A model generated the notes under the pieces. The model was given only the letters and a program-made list of their open reading frames with translations, searched no databases and was not told where the DNA came from. Shown here piece by piece: positions 49,201 to 62,456 of a stretch of DNA of 64,000 nucleotides. Source of the DNA: Phytoseiulus persimilis (taxonomy: Eukaryota; Arthropoda; Arachnida; Mesostigmata; Phytoseiidae); the NCBI GenBank assembly GCA_037576195.1, contig CM075101.1, positions 53,940,001-54,004,000 on the forward strand, read 5' to 3'. The translations under genes were made by a program, and so were the position numbers. Each line of letters begins with the position of its first letter. Positions within the stretch are counted from its first letter, which is position 1.

Positions 49201-50088
49201 GGAGCTGAGAAGCATGGATGAATCGCGCTCGTTGTCAGTGTGAAGCCGTCCCTAGCTGGGAACGCCGGGCAAACATCAACGAATTCCAGCGACCAATCTG
49301 CCGGCGTGTTCGCTTCGTGTGTTTGCCGTGAACTCCCCGGGAACATTGATCCGGAGTGTTTGCATCAGCCCTTTCAGCCTCCGAGATGACCAGACAGAAA
49401 TTAGCAGATTTGTCGAGTGCCTGAACCAAGTGTCAATCCAATCCCAGAACGTGGCAGACAAGAGCTACGTTAGATGCTGACTGAGAATCACGAGTCACAC
49501 GAGTGATTCATACAGAAATCTAGGTTTCCCGTTGCAGGTCAAGGCATGCCTCAGCAAATTTCTCGAGAAACGCCGGCTTCCAGGGTTCACATTTTTCTCT
49601 ACACAAGGCGTATACCGAGTGTCCAGACTGCGCATCAGGATTTTCGAGATCGATGGGGTTCCGAATAAGCAGTCCATCCCTGAAGAACGGAGCTAATGCC
49701 GATGATTCGATACCAACAATTTCGAAAATAGACGGGACGATATGATGTGTCTATCATATCAGTATTCCATGTCAGACACTGCTGAGCAGATGGTTCCTCT
49801 CGTTCTCCCGTTCTCCTTGGATTCGTCCTCTCTGGGACCCGTGACAGAATTTTCAGCCTTGAAGTTTGTCATAGCAAACGAACTTCGTTTCTACGGAGTT
49901 CCTGCTTCTCACAGTTCGTGGCCCCGGCTTTCGTGAGTCTCGTGTTTCGCATTTCATGAGGTATTTAATCGACGAGAATTCGGCAAAGGAGAGTAACAGA
50001 TATTGAGTTCTGATTACCCCAAGCCTTTTTTTCTTCGTTTTACGTTCCCGATCGACATCGATTCTCTCGTCTTCCATACGTCGGATTA

Positions 50089-50114
50089 AAGAGCCCAGAT
50101 GGATCTGGGCTCTT
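50089..50114. repeat. Perfect inverted repeat (12-base arms, 2-base centre)
   Basis: AAGAGCCCAGAT, then GG, then ATCTGGGCTCTT. The arms are perfectly complementary, so the sequence can form a hairpin or cruciform. No gene is attached to it that I can recognise. Confidence 0.85.
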
Positions 50115-53038
50115 CAATTGGTCAGCCCTGAGTTTTTTGTTCACTTTCCGCTATGGCGGCGCGCGCAACGATCCATCGGGTTCCGAGGTAGGAGCACGTC
50201 GACGACTCCTGCTCATTGGCGTCCTTTATACTTGCCGTCTATCCATGGAGGTAGGTGGGGAGATGCGTCTAGGATGGCTCAGTTCATCAGCTTCCATGGC
50301 CATGATGCATAATTCATCAATCTGTTCATGCATCTACCAATAGATCCATGGATTGATAGTTGATGTGTAACGAATAGCAGCTCTAATGACCATATTTGGT
50401 TACTGTCTGTTCGGCTGGAGTTGAATCTGTTCCCGACCCGAGTCTCACAACGGATCTCGCAATGATATCCATTTCACAAACGCTCGTTGAATCTCTATTC
50501 GAGAGCTGCCTAGCTGACTGTCGTCGTAGCCTTGAGAACTTCTCCGTAATCGTCAGCATGACGCCGCCAACCTGTTCGGTGAGTCAGTTTGTGGCGCTCT
50601 ATCTACTCAGCTCACGAGCCCAGAGGCTTCCGGGTAATAGAGTTCGCGATTCCAAGTAGAGACGAAACTCCCAGTTTTTGGGAAATCCCTGAAGCGAACG
50701 ATCCTTACGTAATAGGAATCGATGCGAACCGCAAGGCAACCGCGTAAACGCTCGTGCTCGTGCGTGTAGCGGAGAGCCTTCGTAGAGCCAGAAACTGTTT
50801 TCGGAAACACAAAGCGAATGAACGCAGCGTTTTCCAAGTTCACATCAGTCGGACTCTTCCTGCGAAACTGCGCAAGGTCATTCTCGCTGGAAAACAAGAC
50901 TGTGAGTCAGCGAGACGTACAAGAGTAGCCGAGACGATGTTTCGGGTAAATGAGATTCCAAAACGGACGCAAGCACCATTGATTCCGAGGCGTTCTCTCC
51001 GAATGTTGGCCGGGCGTTTACGCGGTCTCTCGTTGACAAATCGAGTCGTCAGCGCGCATCAAATCAAGAGCTCGATGCTTAAACGTAGCCTTGCGGAGGA
51101 GTCGGAAAATACCGCACCTCTGCGAGAATTCTGACAATATTTTCAACCCACTCGCGACTCATACCGACCGGAATTTATCCAACGGAATCTAATTTTCGGA
51201 TGACTCCCATGAGCAAATCAGTGAACTGCCAGCTCGGAACTGAATGTCGTTCCAATGTTCGATTCAACTTCGAGAGATTCTTCAGGCTTCGGATTATGTT
51301 GCGCGGCGCAGAAAATAGCACAGGTGTCGTCTGAGTCGAGTCTCAAACTCAGGCAGGAGCGATAGCAGCGGCACAGGCAGCAGCCGGCAAAGTGCCCCAA
51401 GTCAACGCCCTCAAGGTTGTGAGGGGCCTTCTGGTATGGTTGGAGAAGGTTCACGAACTCTGGACATTCCAAGCTTTGTTCTCTCACTCTCTTTCAAGAA
51501 CGAAGAGGTGAACTGGGTTCAATGGAATGGAGTTACAGCTCAAAGAACTACCTTGACCGGCGCCGTTCGCCCGTCTGTCGGTATCCTACTACCCATGAAC
51601 AAGAAGGCAGTCACACATCCACTGGCCGCGGAAATATTGGCTCCATTCACAAACGGAGCTCCCCTTCCGCGTGGATTCGATTCTGTCGTGGCGAAACCTT
51701 CCACTGTTTCAGCTGTATTGAATAGGCCCGAGCGATAGACGGAGTCTGTCTGATTCGCGCACCGGAGAACGCGCACGCGCGTTCTTTTTTACCATAGACG
51801 CCGATCCGGTGCCGGTCGGCCCGCCGACGATTCACATTGCCTGACCGCTTCCCAATGCTGGAACCTGTTCTGATCTGAAGTTTCTGAGGATGTTGTAGAG
51901 TTTTCGATGGAGGTGCGCATTGTGATGAGTCGCTGACAGGCAGCGTCGTCAACAGCGCGTCGTAACGGTTAGGATGACGGCTCGAGGCTCGCCGGCTACG
52001 GAGCGGTGCGGTTGCAGTCTATGACCTCGAATCGGGTTGTTCTCGTCGCTAGCCTGGCCTGCTGAACAAGCATGTCGCGGCCAGGGAAGTAACCTATTTA
52101 ATCCTTGCTGAGTTCGTGGATGCGTATCAAGAGATAGACAAACACAAACGAGCCAGGAAGTGAGGGTCAGCCCAGTTGGCTGGGTGAGCGCTTCGATCAG
52201 CAAGACGGATTTGAGTGGAAATCCCATATTTGGTGGCTTCGCTGAGAGTCACTGGAGAAACTGGAAGGCTGCACGGAGACCGATAGGAATTGTTCCAGAG
52301 GCGAATCGGGGTCGTCTCTCGAATGCCTCCACGACCCGACTGGAACCTGGGCGCTGCAGCGTGATTCGTATTATTCGTATTATACCATACATACATATTA
52401 GACGAAACTCGCTGCAACGTGGAAACGATCGAGATTGGTTGAATCCTCGTCGCGAAGATGCAGAAACGATCTTGACAGATCCTGTCGTGCGATCGAGTCG
52501 AGATCGCCACAAGCGGAACGAACATCGTGGTTCCTCCCCGAAGAACCCTTCCGGTTGACCCCATCGCCTGAACTACACTCGAGCCGGACATGCTGCGACC
52601 CTCGCGCACCTTTTCGGTGGTGAGCTCATGGTGCGAGGAGGATGTGAATGGGTGGCTGCTAATCCCAACTGTCCTGATGAGTTCGAACCGTAGCAAGCAG
52701 CAGATGGCGTCATCCTCTCCCAGAACCCATTCGGGAATGGAGGCCGGTCATCGGTCGAGCTCGGCCGAACCCAATCGCGGCAGTATCGGCGCGGCGCCGC
52801 GGAGAAAATATTCGCAACCAGTAAACGGGGGTTCTGGTTCACGGAGCGGCTAGCAGAGAAACGAATCGCGAGCTATGCCTTCTCGAGCCGTGAATTACGT
52901 CATAGAGTTGCCGCGTCTTGATTCGAGAACTGAGTTGCGATGGATTTACATGCCGTCGGCTCGAAGCTTTGCTCTGTCAGGCGGTCATCGACCCTTCAAG
53001 GTTGACCCACTTCCATGAAGAAGGCCGCGCCGGCACTG

Positions 53039-53091
53039 CCAGCCAGCCACAGTGAGGGTTGGTAAGCCAGCCAGCCAGCAAGCCAGCCGAT
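53039..53091. repeat. Imperfect (CCAG)n microsatellite
   Basis: Clustered CCAG units with short interruptions. A separate GCC trinucleotide run follows at about 53211-53226. Confidence 0.85.
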
Positions 53092-56000
53092 AAGCTGAGA
53101 GAGGACGAATGGCCCGCAGCTATTTTTAACGTCGACTACTATAGAGCCGACGAGGAAGCGGATCCGTAGTTTGAACCCGACGGGGTCGACGCTCCCAGGA
53201 ACGAGAATGCCGCCGCCGCCGCCGCTCGCAGTGGGAACTTCCATCGCAAGCAAAATATCCTAGAATTCCTTTCGCATTCTCCGATTGCATAATTTCGGGA
53301 GCTGAGTGTTCTCGTGTTGCGGGGCCTTTCACCGGTGCTCGTCCTCTCAGTCAGGTGCTTCCCTCCCGGACACTCAAAAGCTGTGATTCAATATAACATT
53401 GGTTTGGTTTTGGACTTCGGAGCTCCTCGTCTCCAGCGTTTCGGTTGAGATCCATCACTCACGGATGTGAGCATTTCAGAAATGAAAGATTCTGTCTCCG
53501 AGCACACCGCATGCCCGTCTGAGGGGGCGACAGACGTCATCGCGGTTAGCCAAGCTCATCCCAAGGTCGATCGGCGGCATCGATCGAATGGGAGCGAGGC
53601 AAAAACAGACCGTTGTAGACAGGGAAAGTAAAAATAGAAAACAGATTCGATGTTACCGAAACAGTAGAGATGCTTGGGATGCCAATGTCATCGGAGTTGT
53701 GCTCGTAGAGTTCGGAAGGAAGGACTCGATAACGGAAGGAATGCTGAGCTTTGTGGCTCTCGCGGGGAGCTCTTCATTCGTTTCCCCCCTTTTGCAATCG
53801 GCAATGTCGATCTTCTGATTCTCAGGTCGAACGAATCCAATGACATCTCCCAAACTTCGCTCTTGGATTCGGTAACGCTCCTGTCGCGAGAGCTCGAGCA
53901 CGTGAGATCCAGGCGAGATTTCCTCAGAGCGAGGTGTGTTCCCCGCTTCTTGAACTGGAGTCTTGGAACGCGAATGCACTGACGTTGGGGTTGAAGCGTT
54001 CAGGCCGGCTGTCAATGAAGTTGGCTGCCCCGTCACGTCGCTCGGGGTTGTTGGCCGCTTCTACGGTGATGAAAGTGAGTTCGTTGAACCAAAGCGCCGG
54101 GCTGAGCCGCCAACGTCAAGGACGCCAGCGACCGAAGTCGATCCGGCGCACGTGAACATCTCGCACCACCACCCTCCCGCTGAAGATGGCGAGATAAAAT
54201 CTGAGTTCGGAGACACGAATTTCAACCCTATCGCAAGAATCGGCTGCGATCGCTCAATCTAATACTTATGCGTTCGGTCATTGGGCATTGAGGGGATGCT
54301 TCGTAGATCACGCGGCAAATAAAGAACATCTCAAGAACCCGTTCCCCTCAAAACATCCGACCTCGAAACCGCTGGCTTCGCCCGGGAAACGAGGGTCCGT
54401 GTCATATCGGAAGCCTGACTCTAAGTTGAGCGACGCAAACTGAGTCGGGCCACATTGGGGCAGTTCTGCAAAGCTGAGAGTCGTTAAGGAGTTCCCTCCC
54501 AGGAGGAGGCTGCAGACACACCTATGGTGGGGTGATTCGTCGAACTAACTAGTCACTGATTCGCGTCTGGACCACGGCGTCATATAATCAAAAACAGTGT
54601 TTGTTGGTTGCGCCATCGCGTAACGCTTACAGGTTCAACCAACCCGGCAGTGTCCTTCAGCTGTTGGCAAAGAGCAGGGGCAAAGAACTTTGTGAGAGGA
54701 TACTGAACCCTTCATACGGGTTTCTTTCGAGACCCCGTTCGTTCACTATATGCTCGTCGATTCTATCAGTTTCCCGTTGAGTATGCTCGTACTTGGAGTG
54801 CGCTAATGTCGGCTCGAATTGATGCCGTCAGCGGCAAAGCGTTTCCCCCAGAAGCTGGAGCGGTGTCTGTCACGAAGTCTCCGATGCCCGTTGACGATAC
54901 TTTGACGAATCACGAGTGCAACACAAGAGAGCATGTCGTTGGACCCAGCACAGGAGCAAGATGATGACTCTCGGATTCTATCTTCCGTCATCTCCGTGAA
55001 TCCAGATGAACACCTGCTCGATGTTGACGAGAACGTGTGAGATCAAGATTTCCGGATAATTCAAGTCCAATAACGGAATTCCGAGGTCGGGCAACTCCTG
55101 AAATAGCTTGGACTTCCATGAGAAAACTCGTTCAACAGAATTGCCGTCTCATCGAACGTGTCCGAATGAATTCCAATCCGCGACGGAATCCAGGGTTGAT
55201 CCAACGTGTCGGGCTCACCACGATGCTCTTGATTTGGCGCCACTCAGAGGTTCAAGAACCCGAACACTTCGAAGCCGGGTCGTTGCATCATCGGCGTGCT
55301 CCGGAGGGGATTTTTGGAGCGTCAGCAAGCGGCTAGCTCACTGGACGGATGCTATTCATCGCTCCAACGTTGCTCTCGACATCCATCGAGTAGCCCAGTC
55401 TCAGGCCGAAGCCAGTCGGGTTCCGATTCTGTGAGTTGGAATTCGGATTCTGAGGATGGCTTCGACTCAAACCCACATCAGCGAGCCGTTTCCGAACACC
55501 AGCCATGGGATCGTACAGGATATCTCATTTGAGTCTCTCCAAGAAGAATCTGGAACTTCGTGATTCGGACTCGAGCTCGCAGGTTCAAACCTTACTTTAA
55601 TAAGTCCGTGTCTCGCCGAAGTGGTCGTTGGCCAACCGGAGTCAACGGACTGAGGCCTGCTCGACGGCAAAAGCGTCGAAGCAAGCACCGCCGGCGGCAG
55701 TAGCAGCTCTGAATACGAAAAGAGAAGCAAGAGACATCCTTGAGCTGTGATTGACCGAGCGTCGACCCGAACGCGACGAGAAATGCCCTACCGTGACGCA
55801 AGCCGAGCTTCCGGTGGCGTCCACCAGAGGCGCTCGCATCGTCGAACGCGTCAAGGTCTTCTGAATTCTTCCGAAGTGAATCTGTGTGACAACCAGACCG
55901 AAAGCTCGGGTGCCCACAGTGCTCAAATAAATCACTTTTCGCTCTCCTCAATGATCTCGAGACGGCTCATTCACCGCTTCACAGATTCCCTCATTCGTGG

Positions 56001-58483
56001 CTCGCGGAATCCATAGCCGTGGGTCCGAAGATCCACAAACCCTGTATCTGGATGCGACCGTGAATCAGCGACATCCGTTCATGGGAAACTGTGAGACTAG
56101 ACCGAAACTGGACAATATCTGAAGGGATTGAATCTCATGATCACGCAGGCTGGGAATCACCTACGATGCGAATCACCTCCCCCATAGTGTCCCACCCGAT
56201 GGCGGCGCTCAGACCGGCGGCGCACTCTCGATGGGGAGTCCCAAGCAGACAGCACTGTGACCCACTTCGTCGAGCATGCATTCTCGACGTCCCCGGAAAT
56301 CGATTCTTCGAGCAATAGCAACGAGCCGAACCGAATCCTCTCCTCGGGAACTTCTCTACATTCGGACAGGAACGAATATTCATTTTTGGACCTCCTGAAC
56401 ATCGCAGAGCACGAACTCGATGAGGGTTTCATGATGATCCGCTGTTGAGCAGCACATGGCTCCCGGCATGGGACGAGCGCACGAAGCTGATCCGTACTCG
56501 TCGAAAACTTTTCCCTCAGAGCGATTCCGGGAAAGATGCGACTCGAACTTCTCGGCTTTCCGAATCGCACTGACTGAGAATGAGCTGCTTCGACTTTTTT
56601 CCGGATTGCCACACCAGGTATCCTAGGGAGGACGCTGAACATTCATTTTTTCAAGTCGGCGGATCAGGAACTCAATTCGTATGCGGTAGTGCCCTGCGCC
56701 CATGAGGAAGCTCAAACGGAATGAACGTTTATCCTCCTGATGAGTTCGGGATCATCTGTTCAGGGGATAGCCAAGTTCCAGGGGATAGCTTGGTCCTTCT
56801 CGAACGAATGTCAGAGGCGAAATCTGTCGATTCCTACGAAGCTTTCCTGTCTCCCTTCCGCCGCTTTCTTCGTCTTGAAAATCGTGGGGACACAGTGAAG
56901 AATCCAGGGAAGGAGGAATCTCTCGAAACGAACGCGAAACATCCATATGTACCCGAGCTATTTCCGTCGACACTATGTGACTTCGAAGCAGCTGACTCCT
57001 TTCAAACTTCTTGATGGAGGAGATCCGTCCGTAGTCGTTATCCTCTCCGTCGAAAGTCTCAAGTAGTCGCTTCGCAAGGCATACAACGACCCTCTGTGCC
57101 CTTGCTGGTGGCTGCCCACGCTCTGACGCTGCTTTAATATACCACGAATCAAATAACACATCCTCAAGGGAAGGAGTCCGGCTCCGAAGCCTATGTGTCC
57201 CTTGGAGCTCTCAGCTTGACTGGAAAGCCCCATGTAGGACTTCGAGCGCGTTTCATGGAGAAACTCGGCCCTCTCCGCCCTTCTGCTCCACTTTGTTCCC
57301 CTGATCCACAGTACCCAGCTAGGATAAGATGGGATACCGTCTGCATATATCTCTCATATATCTTCGTCAGAGTTCTGCGATGAACTGCAATGAGTTCCGA
57401 ATGAAGGGCAACCATGGAGCTTCAGAGGGAAACGAGACGAGCTATGCAGAATGAAGCTGTTCGCTTACGCACACGAGTACAGAATCTACTTCCGAGAGGC
57501 AAGAGGCGCGTCAGCGGCGCATTTCCCACAATGACGTTCGGCGCTGCGGGAGAGTCAACGACCTATCACGAGGGATCCGAATTCAGCAGTCGCGCGAGGT
57601 CCATCTCGAGAGAAATCACTCGCCTACCTGATGCGCAGCTTCATTTGCACATAGAATCGGACTATCGGATGACTTCCGATGAACTCACTAGAAAACCTCG
57701 TGGCTTCCCTCCGATTCGACTAGATAAATCCATTCAGCATCGATCGCTCCTCCTCCCACGCTGATTCTATGGTTTGTGGCGATGGTTTCGAATACGCCAT
57801 CGTCACATTCCCTCACCGCCCCCCACCGCCAAGAATCTCGGGTTTCTGTCGGTGAATTCATCTCACAAACTTTATCTCTCCTCAGATTTCCGGACTGTGC
57901 GAGAGCATTGTTCGAAATTCCAATCGAGTGCAAGCCCTCTCCTTGGGCTTCGACTCATGGAGCTACAATTCCAGGCTGAGCGGATGATTCCAGCGGCGCG
58001 ACGAGTTTCTCGCAAGGTGGCTTCCAATATTTCCAGGGTCGGGAATCAGTTTTCGATGGGATTAACGTTTCGGAAGGCATCTCTATCGAGGTTCGAGGGA
58101 CTCGTGCGCGCGGAATCCGTACCCCGCAACTTCAGGGATGTGCACGTCACGGACGATGTGCTTGAGAACGTAAGGCTGAATCGAGTGCATCCATCTTGAG
58201 AGACGCAGAAGGTCAGAGGTGTGCCATTTGGAAGTCGTTTTGCGGTAAGAACCAAAACTCTGGAGAAATCCTATGTTGTATGCCGTCCACGATCGTCCTC
58301 GTGATCAGTGCTGAAATTCGACTGATTCGACGAGCTCCGAGGAAAGCCCTGAGCGCTCTATGACTTTTGGACTCGAGCTCCCCTCGACAAACGTGAGCTG
58401 AAGTAGATCTCTCGCTTCAAGGAGGTCGCGGTGGGAAATTTGAGCGGCTCACTAACAAAACCTACGTCGACGTGCAAGACACT

Positions 58484-61029
58484 ATGGAAAAGAAGAAAGA
58501 CACGCCACTTTTGGTGAACGCGGCAGCCCACACCGCTTTGCGACTTGTCAAGCTGAAGAACAGTGTCTTCCGCAAAATCTCCAAGACAACTGAGTGAGTG
58601 GACAGACCTGCTCTGATATCTCTGGTCCATCAGTCGACAATAGCCATGCGTAGTAATTTGGTATTTATCCGTGCAGAGAGCAAGAGCCGTATGCCGAGCG
58701 CGTGACTAAGGACGACTATGCTCCCTTCGTCAAATCTTCGTTCCGTGCACAATGCAACTCAAAATACCCGGACGACAAGCCCATGGGTCGGCTTCGGAGA
58801 GCCGCGAACATGGCTGAGGTGTTCCGTCATGCTGTGGAAATGCATGGAGACAGACCTTGCATGGGCTACAGGCCGCTTCTGGAAACAGTCGGCGGAAATT
58901 TCGAGGGACGACCTGTCAAGAAGTTAGTGCAGGGCGGATACAAATACCACTCCTATGAAAGCGTTGACCAAGCGGTTGACTGCTATGGCCGAGGATTGCG
59001 TCAGATCGGAATCAGACCCCTCGACAAAGTGGCGATACTCTCGGACACTTGCTTTGATTGGATGTGTATGGCGCTCGCGCTTATGCGCTACAACATGCCC
59101 ATAGTCACACTGTACGCCACCTTGAGCGAGGAAGGCATCGTTCACGGTAGGGTGCCAACGAGAAAACGCTGATTTTTGGACAATACAAAAACGAACTTCC
59201 CTCGATATTCCTTCCCACCCCATTGGGGGACGGGACTAACGTGTGAAATCTTTGTGAAGGCCTCAAGGAAACTGGGGTGACCATTGTGGTGACTTCGTAC
59301 GAGCTGCTGGAGAAGATGCGCGATCACTTCGCCAAGCTTCCGGGCCTCGAATACGTCATTTACATGGATAAGCCCGACAAGCCTGTTCCACGATCGATTC
59401 TAGGTAAGGATGGATGCAGCCGTCGGATACTGTTCTGAGTATATTCTCGTCGAGGAATGGCCGAGGAGCTCGTGTGACATGCAGATTGAATCATAGGTAT
59501 GTAAGGATTTCACTGCTCGGCAGGCAAGGAATTGATGTCAATGCAAACCCTGAGGAACCTGGGTGACGATCCGAGGAATGACTACCGCCCGAAAGCGCCA
59601 GAAGCACAGGACACCGCCATTTTGATGTATACGAGCGGGTCGACGGGAATCCCGAAAGCGGTGAGGATAACCCACGCGAACATGCTTGCGGCCGCGAGGG
59701 GTCTCGGAGACGTCTTCGAATCAATTAAGGTAAGGTTTCGGCAAGTCCGATCGTCCCTCTGTTCCCGGTTGGCGCAGAATTGAAGACTTGGAGCTATTAT
59801 TAGAAAACTCACACGACCTTCACCCGATGCAGATCCGACCTGATGACGCCTACGTCGCCTATCTGCCTCTGGCCCACGTGTTCGAGCTCACCTGTGAGCT
59901 TCTGGTTATTCTTTTCGGGGTGAAAATCGGCTATTCCTCCGCTACTACTCTAACAGACAGCTCATCATCAATCATACCTGGGCATCAGGGAGACTGCGCA
60001 ATCCTCCAACCTACGATCATGCCTGCTGTACCGCTGATGCTCGACCGAGTGAAGAAAGCGGTTATTCGGAAATGTGCTAACAAGGGCGCGCTTTCAGCTC
60101 GCGTTCTCGAGTTAGCTATCGATGATACACTCAAGCGACACGGCCGCGGCCAGGACACCACAATATACGACAAAGACATCTTTGCGCAGATCCGATCCGT
60201 TATCGGGGGAAAGGTGCGGCTGATCGCAACTGGGTCTGCGCCGCTGTCACCTGAAACTCACTCATTCATTCGAGCCGCTCTAGGCTGCGTGGTTTTACAA
60301 GGATACGGCCTCACTGAGTCGAGCGCGGCTGCCACATGCATGGAAGTGACTGACTTCTCCACGGGCGAAGTTGGGTGTCCCGTCGAAGGAGCCTACGTCA
60401 AGCTTCAAGATTGGGCGGAGGGTGGCTACTTCGTTAAGGATAACAAAGGCGAAATCATCCTCGGAGGAGAAATGATTGCGGCCGGCTACTATAAGAACGA
60501 TCTTTTGACAAATGAATCATTTTTCGAGGAAGGCGGCGTCAGGTGGTTCCGCACGGGTGACATCGGCGAGGTCACCGCGAGAGGTACTTTCAAAATCATC
60601 GATCGTAAGAAAGACCTTGTTAAACTCCAGCACGGCGAGTATATCTCTTTGGGCAAAATCGAGAGCGAGCTCAAAACCATCAGCATAGTTGACAACATAT
60701 GCGCCTACGGTGACGGTCTCCGAGATTTCATCGTGGCCCTAGTCCAGCCCAACATGGGAATGTTGGCTGATCTTGCAGTTGAGAACCACAGACCCAATAC
60801 CGATGCCGAAGGAATGGTCAACGATCCGGTGCTGACAGAGCTCGTGAAAGGCATGATTCAAACGCACTGTAAATCGATTGGGTTCCTCAAAAAAGAGATA
60901 CCGCTCCGAATCAAGCTTTGCTCACAGGAATGGACCCCCGAAAGTGGCCTGGTGACGGCTGCCATGAAGTTATGTCGCAGGGAAATTCAGAAGAAATACC
61001 AGTCGGAAATTGACGAGCTGTACAAATGA
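58484..61029 (+). CDS. ACSL4: Long-chain-fatty-acid-CoA ligase, ACSL3/ACSL4 type, complete
   Basis: The enzyme activates long-chain fatty acids with ATP and CoA via an acyl-adenylate, usually on the ER, mitochondrial outer membrane or lipid droplets. Exons: 58484-58593, 58677-59146, 59260-59403, 59524-59729, 59833-61029. All phases join, giving 708 residues, normal for the family. The AMP-binding P-loop YTSGSTGIPKAV is at about 276-287, YLPLAHVFEL at 320-329, QGYGLTES at 466-473, WFRTGDIGEV at 548-557, and DRKKDLVKLQHGEYISLGK from 567. VDNICAY and EWTPESGLVTAAMK match the ACSL3/4 C-terminus. The start at 58484 has A at -3 and G at +4, and an in-frame stop lies upstream. The N-terminus (MEKKKDTPLLVNAAAHTALR) lacks the hydrophobic anchor typical of the family, so an alternative upstream first exon is possible. 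The assignment to ACSL3 versus ACSL4 is a group call, because invertebrates usually have one gene for both. Confidence 0.93.
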
Positions 61030-61449
61030 GGAATACCGATGAAACTCAAATGACGATCATCCAACGCGCCAAGGTCGCGCAGTCTAATTCAGATCCCTGC
61101 ACAAAGTTCTCCCTTGATGAGAAATCTTGATTATATTGAACACAACTCAATTCGTGAGCATCATATCACGTGGTGAGTTTCGATCCTCTGACGGTTGATA
61201 TCGACACTTGAACTTCTATTTGGAGCAAGCTCAAGTGCAGCGCTTAGCCGTTTCTATGACGTCGTTCCGTCTGCACTTGTTCTAAGAGAGGGATACAGAG
61301 CCGACAAGGAACCACACGTCGCCATCAAGAAGTGAATCTGTGAATTGTTGACCAACAAGGAATCCTCGGATCCAGATGCGATGGAGCTCTCCGGGGTACA
61401 GACTTTTAAAATATCTAGCTGTTTTATCTTTATAGTAAACCATTCATGA

Positions 61450-61455
61450 AATAAA
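61450..61455 (+). terminator. Poly(A) signal of the ACSL gene
   Basis: This is a canonical AATAAA about 420 bases downstream of the ACSL stop codon, on the same strand, implying a 3' UTR of roughly 440 bases. Confidence 0.5.
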
Positions 61456-61620
61456 CACCTTGACCGACAGAGAAGTTTTCCACTTGAAGTCGGCTTGCTT
61501 CCTCGATAGTGAGAGCTCATTTTTGGAATCGTTCCACCGGAAACGAGGAGGGCCCGTTTTCCCATGTTAATCTGGGAGGAGGTTTTGAATTGAACAGACT
61601 GGCCACGAGTAGCCCTTCCA

Positions 61621-62456
61621 AAGATCCGCAAAATTTTGAGATCCGCGGATCCCGGATCCCGTGAAGTAAAACCCGCGAATCTCTGCGGAACGGATCCGCG
61701 AAGTTTCGCGGTCGACTCAAACTGTTTCCAGCTCATTGCTACCAAATAGACTCGCAGCGCGCTGTGCTCGAGGTGTGGTTCAGTGCATCTTCTCTCCATA
61801 ACTTGATATGGGGGAGCAGTGAGAGAGGTTTAGCCAAGTACCTACTATATGAGCTCTTGCATTCATGTGGCAACTCGCCAAATGAACGCATTGTTTAGTT
61901 TACTGTGAAGGAACAAGCAAACAATGAACTATGTACATCACAAAGCGAGTTAGGGAACTCTTGAGAGGGCTGTAACCTTTCATTACGAATTTCTCATCTA
62001 CAAGTCCTTGCTCGGTTCATCGGTGGATTTTGATGGCTTCCTTCTTGCCGATTCAAACGCTCTTCGGAGCATGGAAGTATCGTTCAAACTTTCTGGTTCG
62101 AGGCTCACGCGGTTTTCGCCGAGCATCATTCGCAAGATGCTGAAGTCCCGTTCGGGCTGAACGAGGGTGGGCGATATGGACTCCGAAATCTGACAGCTGC
62201 CTCTTAGCTACTGTGACGCGATACAAACACACAAACAAACAAACAAAACAGAATCGGGCTCGGAAATTCCCGAGTTAGAAATACCCTGTACGGCTGACAC
62301 CATCGGGCTACGGAACCACGGGCGATAACCACAACAAAAGACAGGTAATCCGTGTTTGCCCTACGACCATTCCATCATGTAATTTCACGATTAAATGTGC
62401 GCTGGTCTTGCGGATCCGGATTCGCGAATATCTCGTGGATCCTGCGGATCCGGAGC
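61621..62456. mobile_element. Possible small non-autonomous DNA transposon (inverted GGATCC-rich ends)
   Basis: Two short clusters of GGATCCG-type words lie about 0.75 kb apart. The left one (61621-61711) contains GATCCGCGGATCC, CGCGAATC and GGATCCGCG. The right one (62409-62456), read on the other strand, has GGATCCGCAGGATCC, TTCGCGAATCC and GGATCCGC in a similar order. Such inverted, repeated words resemble the subterminal repeats of hAT-like elements. No transposase frame, clear terminal repeats or target duplication could be established, so the boundaries are approximate. Confidence 0.3.
62224..62247. repeat. (ACAA)n microsatellite
   Basis: A short run of ACAA/CAAA units, AAACACACAAACAAACAAAC at its core. 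Confidence 0.8.

Larger units (their letters stand above)
36890..58483. other. Long gene-poor stretch (21.6 kb), no recognised family
   Basis: Many open frames of 60-200 codons occur on both strands, as expected by chance. None matches a family I know. A few end at good splice-donor motifs, for example plus-strand frames near 49742-49936 (GTGAGTCT), 50470-50580 (GTGAGTCA) and 54932-55033 (MSLDPAQEQDDDSRILSSV..., GTGAGAT). Small unrecognised exons are therefore possible. The stretch also holds an AT-rich island, a 26-base palindrome and a few microsatellites, listed separately. No tRNA, rRNA or transposon protein was found. Confidence 0.4.
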
